Source: Brachypodium distachyon
Taxonomy: Eukaryota > Streptophyta > Magnoliopsida > Poales > Poaceae
Direction: 5' to 3'
Length of the DNA: 64,000 bases
Assembly: GCF_000005505.3 (NCBI RefSeq)
Contig: NC_016132.3
Coordinates: 41,244,914 to 41,308,913 of the forward strand
Positions within the stretch are counted from its first letter, which is position 1; each line of letters starts with the position of its first letter. The translations under genes and the position numbers were made by a program. The notes under the pieces are model-generated. The model was not told the origin of the DNA. It was given only the letters and a program-made list of their open reading frames with translations, and ran no database searches. Positions 11,527 to 20,492 of this stretch are shown piece by piece.

Positions 11527-12734
11527 CAAATTTTACTTTTTGTTTTTCTTTTCTTGAAAGATACAAAGCACTTAATCTTAAGGTTTGCTAGATTTTCTAA
11601 AGTGAATGCAACCCTAGTATGAAATGCAATAGTCGAAGCAATAGCCGAAGCAACAATAGATAGCAAGAATGTAAAGGGGAAAAGATACCACACGCGGAGA
11701 CGAAAATTTCACCGGAGTTCCACCTATTGGGGTCGGTGTACATCTCCATTTGGAGGAGTGCTCTATCACAAAGGTAGAGACGCCACGAAGGCTCACTCTA
11801 TTCTCCAACTCACCGCACCACAAAGGTGTGGGATGAGCTCTCACAACACCACAAAGGTGAGGTGAGTTCCACTAGTGGCTTCCTTGGGGGCAAAGTCCAA
11901 ACCCTTACAAACTTGACCGAGGCTAGCTCCGCAAACCAATTGGAGGCTTCCAATCCAATCCCCGAGCTCCTCACACCAAGGGAGAGCTCAAGGCAACCGC
12001 TTCCGTCTAGAGCTCCCAAAAGCCCAAGAGAAACAAGGGGAATCAACTTTGTGACTTGGTGAAACCTTAGATCTAGCTCTTGTCCTCCAATCCTCAAAGA
12101 ATCAACAAGGGGGAAGCTCTATGGAGGGAGATATAGTATATTGAAGCTTTTTGGTGTTCTTGAGTGAGAGTGGGCTGTTCTTGGCTTCGTGCTCTGGCAA
12201 GGTACCCGTTGGGGATGAAAGGTTATTTATGCGGACTCCCCAAAATCTAACCGTTATGCACTGCGAGTTCCAGGGGTTCCGGTGTCGAGCGGAAGTTCCG
12301 GCCCAGTTTCGGCTCAACCTCCGGAAATCCATGTAGGGTTCCAGTAGCATCACGGAGCTGGTCCGGAGGTAGGGTGGGAGTTCCGGTTGAACTTCTGGAC
12401 CTAGGCAAACACAGGCACCACAGCTAGATTAAGAAAATTGTTGTCTCACTTTTTGGTAGGCTTTATGTGGGTGCAAGATGTATGTTTGTGTACGTGAAAA
12501 GCGATTCACCCATTACCTTCCCATGTGGGCTCCCTCTTAATAGTACGGAGTTCTTACGACTCAATACATGAAAAAGCTAGCCGCTAAACTCCACTACGCT
12601 TCTTTTCCAAACTTGAGGGCATCGAATCGTTTTGCGCCAATTGATATCAAATCTGAAAAAACTTAACGCACGATTAGTCCACACAACGCGTTGTCATCAC
12701 CACGAAAACCACTTAGGAGAGAAATGCCCTTTCA
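11527..12734 (-). repeat. 5' LTR of the copia element, missing its last ~46 bp
   Basis: Homologous to 2481-3604. The match starts at caaattttac (11527, equal to 2531), so the terminal block tgttgaaagatcgg...gactac is absent here and PBS sequence follows at once. The outer end ccctttca at 12734 is intact. Confidence 0.85.
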
Positions 12735-13050
12735 CCTGTAACCATCCTCTTTGTAGTTTTTTTCTTCTTCTTCGAGATGAACAGGAATTTCAAAAACCAA
12801 AATAACCATCAAGATAACAAAAGTGAAAATGCTTGGCTAAACTTAGTGTAATGGTTAACAATCATTTCTAGTAGATTTATTTAGTTTACAATAGCCAATG
12901 CACATCCTATATCATGTGAGTAATCTTTCTGGGATCAACACATTATCTTTATTGGAGGAACATAGTGTACAATACTAACCCATTTACTATAAAACAAATA
13001 TGATAAATTTGAACTAAAACCACGACAAGAATTTAGGAACGGAGGGAGTA
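12735..13050. other. AT-rich spacer ending in half a Stowaway-like element
   Basis: No gene. The last ~45 bases (about 13005-13050) end in aacggagggagta, the right-hand end of a CTCCCTCCGTT-type element, with no matching left half. This end cuts into the gypsy-like remnant to its right. Confidence 0.5.
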
Positions 13051-13800
13051 CTTCCCAATAACAATGCAAGAAGGATTGCATTCCATCATCACAAATTTTC
13101 TTTTTCCTATAGATTTCTTAGTGGTGAAATGAACTAAGGGCAAATAAAGAGAACATGAGCTCATATGTTTCAAATCAAGCATAGCAAATAAAGTATAGGA
13201 ACAACTGAAAAACTAGCCCCAAAATCACATAAATCAGTAGTTTCGTATGGTCCAATAGCAACTTTAATTACATGTTCCTAGGCATCATCTAATTTGTAGG
13301 AACAATAATATCCTTATATATTTTTCCATATTTATTTTTACATGTGATAGAAAATATCTTTGCCTAATTATTTCCAACGTTCATCCAAACTATCTATTTT
13401 AGAAAAATATTGCAAAATGTTAGCAATTTCGAACAAACTATAATTATCATATTTATTTGCAAGATCGTTAGCATCATGGGGAAACACATTACTAATCCTT
13501 TTAAAATACTCTTGTTCTCTATTCTTGATATATGAATTTTTTGGAACATTTTCTTTTATGTTTTTCAGTTGATCACACCAATCATTTTAGTGGATGGGAG
13601 TATCAAACTAAACTAGATTCAACTTGGTTGATTTTAAGTGTCCCTTTTACAAATTTTATTCCAATAAGCTCCTAGGGAAACTCCAAGTTGGTTCATTCTT
13701 TCCAATACCTGAGCATCATTATTGATAGATATTTAATAGAGAATGTGGTTTTCATGAATTGATTATGGAGTCCCCTGCTAACTTCCCCTAACTTAGTAGC
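13051..13800 (-). pseudogene. Decayed gypsy-like gag/protease remnant
   Basis: Minus-strand translation gives short collinear blocks: NDAQVLERMNQLGVSLGAYW (about 13720-13660), NREQEYFKRISNVFPHDAND and ANKYDNYSLFEIANILQYF (about 13530-13410), then VAIGPYETTDLCDFGASFSV (about 13265-13205). The last block resembles the CDLGAS protease motif of plant Ty3/gypsy (Athila-like) elements. Many stops separate the blocks. The gag-then-protease order on one strand supports a retroelement. The family assignment is tentative. Confidence 0.5.
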
Positions 13801-14483
13801 ATATTTTTTTTAATTCCAAAATCGATAGGTTTTCAACCAATATATCCTAACGACCATTGATTATTTTTATCTCTAGGGAGTTTAAAGGAAAGAAAATTCT
13901 AATATTCCACTAATATCATTTCACACACCATCAATTTCTTTTCAATCACATCTTTTAAGTGAGAATTATTTTAAGGGTGTTTACCTAGTAAGCTTTTGAT
14001 GGTGTTTGTAGCGCGAAATGTATTTGATTCTCAAACAATTCTTTGCATAATAGTAAAGCCAGTCAAAAGCCAGTTGTCGTCAGGTAATACTTGGAATGTG
14101 CATGTTGTAAAGCCAATGAAAAATATACCGGTTGGCGCCTCGCTGGGCCATCAACCTAAAGCCAACTGTCATCGTGTTGAGTTTGGAATTTTCAATTACA
14201 ATATTAATGCCCGGTCTACTATTCTAGATTACACGGTCCAAGAAGATGGAGCTTTCGGAAAGGACAATTGGGCGCTAGAAACGTCCATGGACGATTAATA
14301 GGCAAATTTATCAACCAATATTTATATTTATTTATTTATCTTAATTAGCCCCAAAAAATTATAGAAAAAACTATGTGCGCCAGTGGTTTTTGTATAAAGG
14401 AAATTCCAATATTGCCCTTCTATATCACTATAAATGTACCCATACGCTATCTTGCTAAGCAACACTCCATCATTGTTTTTACA
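13801..14483. other. Upstream region of the PLATZ gene; no gene recognised
   Basis: AT-rich. An open frame at 13996-14298 (100 codons) has no recognisable domain and is not supported. The promoter of the PLATZ gene must lie here, but no clear TATA box was singled out. Confidence 0.4.
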
Positions 14484-15611
14484 ATGAAGGGGGAGTCTCC
14501 ACCTCCATGGCTAGAGCTATTGCTTGCAACACAATTCTTTGCAATATGCACAATCCATGTCTCCTCTAGTCGCAATGATTGTAACCTATTTTGTATTGAT
14601 TGTGAGTCACCACAGGCTGCTATTTGCAATTATTGTCGATCATGCCATCATTCTTCCCATCGTGTAATCCAGGTAAAATGTACTCCCTCCGTTTCCTAAA
14701 GATTGTCATGATTTTGAACTAGCTCTAGTTCAAAATCATGCCAATCTTTATGAAACGGAAGAAGTACAAGGCTATTATTTGATAAATATGGAAGCATGCT
14801 ACAGTACCCATCATCATTTACCTAATATACTTCTTGGGATACATATCTAAGTACGCTTGATATTAAGTCTTAACCCATATTTATAGAATTTTGTGTCAAA
14901 ATCTACCAAAATATATAATATAGTTGATCTTGCAAAAAATATTTTGAATCCCATATCTGGGTAATCATGAGTAAGCAAACATATATCATCTTTCATAAAA
15001 AGTGGTAAGCCTCCTTTAAGTAATGAGATCAGGAAGGACTAACTTTTGGAATCTTTCAGATAAGGCGGTCTTCCTACCAAAGTGTGGTTAAGGTTGCTGA
15101 TTTAGAGGACATCCTTGATATTAGTGATGTACAAACTTATGTGATCAATAGTGCAACGGTTGTATTTCTTCATGAGCGCCCACAACCACGTGCTGCGGTC
15201 AGGGCATCATCGGCCTTGTATAACTGTGAGATCTGCAAACGTGGTCTGCTTGATGGATTTCGCTTCTGCTCTCTTAGTTGCAGTGTAAGTTATTAAAATA
15301 TTATAGCAAATTGTAAAGTTATTGACCTATTAATTGTTACTTATTTAAATGATTTCAAATTCTTTCACCTGACAACTTTTTTACAGCTTAAAGGAATCAA
15401 AGAGGATATGGAGACAACAGTTGGCACCAGAAACATATCTGATTGTGCAAAAAAGGATGACGAACCTGATTGCAGTAATGAAATTGCAAATACTAGAAAC
15501 AATGAATGCAATGGTAGCAATGATGACTGCTCCAAGGAAAGACCACCCCCTACCAGGGTTATTCGTCGTCACCGACGGAAGGGGATTCCTCGACGTGCAC
15601 CGTTTTATTGA
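14484..15611 (+). CDS. PLATZ transcription factor (plant AT-rich sequence and zinc-binding protein)
   Basis: Three exons, 14484-14672, 15060-15284 and 15387-15611, all joined in phase 0 with GT-AG introns, give 212 residues. PLATZ proteins bind A/T-rich DNA in a zinc-dependent way and usually repress transcription in the nucleus (known of the family). Exon 1 begins PPPWLELLLATQFF and carries the first Cys/His cluster (C22, H25, C33, C37, C40, C48, C51, C54, H55, H56). Exon 2 has ISDVQTYVINSATVVFLHER and a second CxxC...C...C set (C119, C122, C133, C137). The protein ends with the family signature RKGIPRRAPFY. The start is chosen because it gives the short family-typical N-terminus; a longer in-frame N-terminus back to 14373 is possible but unlike the family. 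The first intron carries a small Stowaway-like element 8 bp after the donor. Confidence 0.9.
14683..14764. mobile_element. Stowaway-like MITE in PLATZ intron 1
   Basis: 82 bp between TA dinucleotides (14681-14682 and 14765-14766). It is nearly a perfect hairpin: ctccctccgtttcctaaaga and tgattttgaactag pair with the right half. Confidence 0.8.
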
Positions 15612-16073
15612 TGGAAATATCATATGAATAATTTGCATGCACCAAAGCAAATGAATGGTGAAAAATGATTTGTATTGAAGACTATATGTATGGTGCCAAA
15701 TAAATTAATAAATGCACTCCATTCTATGGACATTGCCCTTTTGTGCATTAGTTGTCAATTTATTAGTTGTAATGAGCCTAGAAAGTGGATTTTTGTCATG
15801 TACGTTCAGTGGTTTGTGCTATCACACCGCATGTTCCTGCATCAAGATGTGTGCTTGGTGGTTCCGTGGTGTAACGCGAGGGATACCCCGTTCTCCTGCT
15901 AGCCCTACATCCCCTACGTGCTACCCCCTCGTCTCTTGCTAGAACGGCTTGCGGCGCGTGCACGTCTTTCGCTAGCATCCCATCAAGTGGCCCCCGCGTG
16001 TGCTTTTTATTGTCATGTCTTGTAGAACCGGCCAGGATCTGGGCCGTGGGCGCTCAAACAGTCCTAAAAATCC
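15612..16073. other. Downstream of PLATZ; no gene recognised
   Basis: Contains the probable PLATZ 3' UTR, then sequence that becomes GC-richer. Short open frames at 15675-15942 are not supported by any motif. Confidence 0.4.
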
Positions 16074-16082
16074 ACGGTGCCG

Positions 16083-16326
16083 GTGGCCCGAAGCCCGACG
16101 TCCCGGACCTCACTTTCCAGTTCCAAACCCGGCCCAAAAGCTCGAAATGATTAAAAAGGATTTTTTTTTTTAAATGGTATAAAAATCATTTATTTATTTC
16201 AAAAATAATTATTTTAATGCTTAAATGGCCTATTTTCGGGGTTTTGGGCCGGGCCGGGCTCGGGCTTCAGGTTTGACCGTCAGGCTTTTACGAGGCCGGG
16301 CCCGGCCCGGGGTTTGCCCAGGTATA
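16083..16326. mobile_element. Foldback MITE with 9-bp target duplication (MULE- or hAT-like)
   Basis: The 9-mer acggtgccg occurs at 16074-16082 and again at 16327-16335. Between them lies a 244-bp segment whose two arms are imperfect inverted repeats rich in GGGCCGGG/CCCGGCCC: cccggcccaaaagctcgaaa near 16130 pairs with tttcggggttttgggccggg near 16235. The middle is an A/T-rich spacer. A 9-bp duplication favours a Mutator-like origin; hAT elements make 8 bp, which cannot be excluded. Confidence 0.6.
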
Positions 16327-16335
16327 ACGGTGCCG

Positions 16336-18080
16336 TCTCTCTGGCTACCGCGCCGCTCCCTCACTACGGTAAGGCCGGTTGCGCTGCTCGCTGACGCGGC
16401 GCCACGACGCCCGGAGCTGCATGTTCATCTTTCCTTCCTGTCCCCGATTTCTTCTCCGGCAACGCTGATGTTGCTGTCGTGGGAGCTGCAGGTTCATCGT
16501 TTCTTCCTGTCCCCGATTTCTTCACCGGCAACCCTGATCTTGCTTCCGTGGGAGCTGCAGGCCCAATCTTCTCTTCCTGTCCCCGATTTCTTCTCCGGCA
16601 ACGCTGATCTTCCTCCCATTGTCGTCTCTCAGATGGATGTGGAGGGGGATTGGCATTTCCCCCCCAACTCTGGTGGAGATGCGCCTGGTGCAGGATCTGA
16701 GCACCGTCGCAAAGCGCACGAGGCGACCGATCTGCTGGATTTCGCTCTGGCAGCCGCCTGTTTGGACGGAGAAGTTCCCGTTAGCGGACAAGACGCCGGT
16801 GACCCCCAAATCGCTGCTGTTCTGTGGAGCGAGAAGGAACCGGTCTTCGTCTCAGGCGAGGGTACGAGGGCTCAAGCATTGCTTCAGTCTTGTCCCCTCG
16901 GCTTTCTCTCGCGTACCAGGTGCTTATTTTCCGCCTTCTTCAGATGACCGGGCAGGGTGATTGGCTTCCTGGCCCGAGCTTTTCTAGCGATGCGGTGGGA
17001 GCTGGCGAGGAGTTGCTGGCGACTCAGTTGGATGCGTCGCCCCCAAGTGCATCTATCGGCTGGGGCTTGCTGCTTTGGCCCTGCAGGAGAAGCGACCGGA
17101 GGCAAGAATACCACTGGCGTTGAGTCGTGGGACGGCGAACGAGCTAGTACAAGTTGGTTCGGATTTGCATCTCCGGCCCTACATCTCTGTCTCCTCCTCT
17201 TCCTGCTCCACCTCCAGGATCGGCGTGGCCTTGTCCCCAGTTGTCCGGCGCTGCCGCGGCAGCAGGGCGGAGCACTCGTGGGACGCCGCCGGCGACGGCG
17301 CAATGATGGTGGGGCGCGAAGACGTGCGCATGGCGGTGCTGTCAGCGTCCAACACTTGCCCTTCCAGCTCCTCGACGACACGCAGATGGGCCTCGCCACC
17401 GGCGTGCTCGGCGGCCTCCGCAAGGCTCAGATACTCCCGCGCTGCCCCCGCAGCCGCGGCTGTTCATCCGGCCAGTACAGGGTCGTCCACCTCGCCATGA
17501 AGAAGGCGAAATTGTGCGTGCCACGGCCGCCCTGCACCAAGCTTCTTTCACGGCCGCCTCTGCCACCGTCACGTTGTGCTATCCATATTCATCTTCGTTA
17601 GCCAAGAGTTTCAGACTGTAAGCTAGCACACGAGACGGAGAGTGGGCTGTTCAGTTCTTCAGTTAATCCCTCCCATCTCCCAGGGATCTTTTTGGGAGGT
17701 GCTTCTCTTGATGTAAACGTCTGTTCTTTGATTTTTTAAAAAATGGGATCGATTCTTTGCAATCTGCGATCGTGGTGGTGTCCAGAAATTTTCATGTATT
17801 TTTTCTGATACTCTGTTTTCTCTAAATTATGTGTTTTATTAGCAGTTTTTTTTTCTCGATTGATTGTTACAGTTGGAAGGCACGCCAAAAAGCATTTGTT
17901 TTCACAATCGATCAGGTGGCACAATTTACAATTACGGCGATCGGAAAACACACGAAATCTTCAACAGGCATTATCATTGCAAAATCCATGAACAAGCATA
18001 TGTGAGAACAATGAACACATTAGACGAAATCTGTGAACAAGCATATGCAAAATCTTGGACAAACCCATAGTCTGTACCAC
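16336..18080. other. GC-rich region with open frames, no recognisable gene
   Basis: Long open frames occur on both strands (for example 16225-16947 and 16957-17601 plus, 17423-16884 minus). Such frames are expected from GC content alone. No translated frame shows a domain I know, and no convincing splice pattern links them. It may be a decayed gene or captured gene pieces. RNA evidence would decide. Confidence 0.35.
16414..16620. repeat. Three tandem copies of a 69-bp unit
   Basis: gagctgca recurs at 16414, 16483 and 16552, exactly 69 bp apart, followed each time by ...cctgtccccgatttcttc..ccggcaac.ctgat. The unit is a multiple of three. Any frame through it stays open in step, so one plus-strand frame reads LSPISSPATL repeatedly. 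Confidence 0.85.
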
Positions 18081-18137
18081 CACTCCACAAAACTCATGAA
18101 CATATCCCTTTTTTGATTATGTCCAACAAGCAAAAAC

Positions 18138-18202
18138 ACACACACACACACTATATATTTGATTAACACAAGATGGACTGGGAGAGAAACACACACACAC
18201 AC
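18138..18202. repeat. Two (CA)n microsatellites
   Basis: Runs of ca/ac at about 18138-18150 and 18190-18202, followed by a short agc run at 18207-18220. Confidence 0.8.
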
Positions 18203-18889
18203 AGAGAAGCAGCAGCAGCAGCAAAGCAGGTGACGGGCTGGAGCAGGGAACGACTTCTTTTTTGGCGGCTTGCTCTCGAATCCTGGTGGGGAGGCCGGAT
18301 CTTGGGGCGACGGGGTTGGGGTTGACTCGGCCACCTCGAGCTCCAGGACAACCGCCGCCAGGGATCTGTCCACCTCGAGCTCAGCTCGGTGGCGATGGAC
18401 ACTGCTTGATCCCGCATGCAAGTGCTAAGCGAGGCTCTGGCGGTGCGAGCAGCTCGGCACCGTTGGTGGGCGGTGGGGGTGGAGGGCGGCGGGATGGTAT
18501 GATGAGTGAAGAGATTAGGGGGCTGTTTGGTTGGTCTGACTGCAGCTGTATGGCACCCGCAATGCACATATTTAGTTGTTTGGTTTCCTGGGCTGGGATA
18601 GGTAGGTGCAGCCCACCCCCTCAGCCTGCATCCGGGTACGTCCGAATCGGGCATTTTTCTCGTGCAACCGCTTCGCTCACTCTTTCTCTTGAATCCCAAT
18701 CGATCTCTTCTCTCTGCCTTCGGTCTCATCCGCCACCGGCCACCAGATCCCCGCATTTCTTCCACCGTCGGCCGTCATCCCTTCCTCCGCCTCCCTTCGC
18801 TCCTCCTCATTCTCTCCCATCGTCGGGCGCCGTCCTCCACCTCTCATCTCCCAACCCCAGCCACCACTCCACTACCAGAGCTTGCCGCT

Positions 18890-18920
18890 GCCTCCTCCTC
18901 CTCCTCCTCCTCCTCCTCAT
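18890..18920. repeat. (CTC)n microsatellite
   Basis: About ten ctc units in a row within a Ser-rich spurious frame. Confidence 0.85.
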
Positions 18921-19166
18921 CTCCCAACGCTGACGGCCATCCACGCGCTGCCCCTCCTCCGCCCCTTCTGACCGCGTGCCGCCCTCCTCCTTCCCTTCCT
19001 GCGAGGCAGCCTGAGGTGGAGCCAAGGATGCCGGTGGCCTCTTCCTGCGGTTAGAGAACGACGGTAAAATTGGTGCGGCTCCAGATGCAAATACGACCAA
19101 ACAGGCGGCTGCAGCAACTGCTCGCACCCGCCGCGCCTGTATCCCGCGTGCGGCAACCCTGCTGCG

Positions 19167-20153
19167 ATGCAGCCTGCGGCCTACAGTGAATCCAAACATG
19201 CACTGGGTGAGCGGTTTTGCCGGAGTGGAGTTCATGAGACCAAAAGGGTGGGCGTGATGTCTGGGTATGGCAAGTTGGTCCTCGAAATTGGGGACGGGAC
19301 GTGGCCTGAGTACCGAATTGAAACTATGCAGACCGGGGTCTACGTAGGCAGCTTGAAAAATGCGCCCGACTCAATCGAGTGCGAATCGCAGCTTGATCGG
19401 ACGTCTCTGGATGTACAGGCCACTGAAACGTACATGACAAAATGCATTTCGCAATGAGCCTAGCTGTTTTTGATATTGAGGAAATTTCTAGGAACTTGTG
19501 CATTTCCATTGTAAGGATGTTGTAGTGATATTGTAAAGGGCATTCATGTATTGAGTGTGCTAACAACACCGATACTATATTCCCTTTGGGATTCAGTCCC
19601 CAATTGGACACCTCCTCACGCTAGGAATGGCACCCACAGGTTAGATCTTGTGCTTTGATTATTCATCGTCGTTGTATGTTTGATCTTATGAATGTAAAGT
19701 CTCATTATTTTCATTGTGTGGTTGCGAATAATGATACTTTATTTCACTAAAATTTTCCGATGAAAGTCGAGAATTGAAAGTCCCACTGTTTCCATCTTAC
19801 GTCGGACTCCACGGTTTCATATGCACACATTCAAAGCAAATCTGAATAATTTATAGTTTTTTGGTCACATGCCTTTTGCAATATAGCTAAATGGAAAATA
19901 TAAGTTTGAAAAAAAGCATTTGCATTCAGATTATTTTGGGTATATATGAATCAGATACCCTGAAATCTGGCTATTGAATAGGATGAATTCTAAGTATGTT
20001 ATTTCAATATAACCTAAAGCATAAAAAAGATATGAATATTTTTGGAAGGTAGAAAAACAATAAAAAAAGCAAAAAGCAAAAAACCAAAACAGCGCGAAAG
20101 CTTATTTGGACTGCCCAGCTTGCGGGTGCTCTCAGCAGCAAGCCAACTATGTA
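19167..20153. other. No recognisable gene
   Basis: An open frame at 19167-19457 (96 codons) has no known motif. The remainder is AT-rich spacer. The right part is the upstream region of the PHAX-like gene. Confidence 0.35.
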
Positions 20154-20225
20154 CTTCCTCCGTCCCAAAATAAGTGATTTCGATTTGTATATAAATCGAA
20201 TTCACTGAATATGGGACAGAAGAAG
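20154..20225. mobile_element. Stowaway-like MITE upstream of the PHAX-like gene
   Basis: 72 bp, ends cttcctccgtcccaaaataag and the reverse, centre tttgtatataaatc, flanked by TA on both sides. It lies about 270 bp before the start codon. Confidence 0.75.
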
Positions 20226-20492
20226 TATTCGTCAGCCCAGCCAGGTTCACCGCCTGGCGGTTCTCGAACGTCCAGTTCAGCCCAACAGCTATTACTATGT
20301 CTTCTCGCTGCCAGAAACCAAGCCCAAGCCCATCAGGCTGGACCGCCGGACCGCCTCATAGGCTCTGCCTTGCCCATATTGGGCGCCCTTTTCCTTTGTC
20401 GGCCGCCTCTTGCCCGGCGCTCCTCGCGTTCTTGCGGCAGGAAGAGGAGACTGGGGAGAGCGTGAGACCCCTCCGTCGCTTGTGGCGGCGAC

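Larger units (their letters stand above)
2481..12734 (-). mobile_element. Ty1/copia retrotransposon, Sirevirus-like, defective
   Basis: About 10.25 kb with two LTRs (2481-3604 and 11527-12734), reading on the minus strand. From right to left: 5' LTR, tRNA-Met-type primer-binding site (11512-11526), gag with a zinc knuckle, long coiled-coil linker, protease (DSGCTNHMTG), gag-pre-integrase, reverse transcriptase and RNase H, a further ORF (about 5790-4309), a purine tract and the 3' LTR. Protease before RT, with the integrase position lying upstream of RT, makes it copia. The extra ORF behind pol, the coiled-coil gag and the repeated TTCCGG palindromes in LTR and UTR point to the Sirevirus branch (inference). 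The integrase core is missing, and there are stops and frameshifts in all parts. The flanking 5-mers (ttccc and cctgt) do not match, so no target duplication is visible. Confidence 0.85.
18081..19166. other. Low-complexity GC-rich region, possible decayed transposon
   Basis: Includes CA repeats, a CTC run, and the motif gattagggggctgtttggttgg near 18510, which looks like a Tourist/Harbinger terminus after a TTA. A related inverted motif (gaccaaacaggc) sits near 19096, but no matching terminus or target site could be fixed. Open frames here are Ser/Pro/Arg-rich and not credible as genes. Confidence 0.35.

Noticed and set aside
16884..17423. 179-codon minus-strand Arg-rich frame
   Set aside because: Overlaps several equally long plus-strand frames in GC-rich DNA; no domain or splice support.
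18262..18933. 223-codon plus-strand open frame
   Set aside because: Low-complexity Ser/Pro/Leu-rich product spanning microsatellites; explained by GC content.
19167..19457. 96-codon open frame
   Set aside because: No domain, homologous family or splice context recognised; kept only as a note within the region entry.
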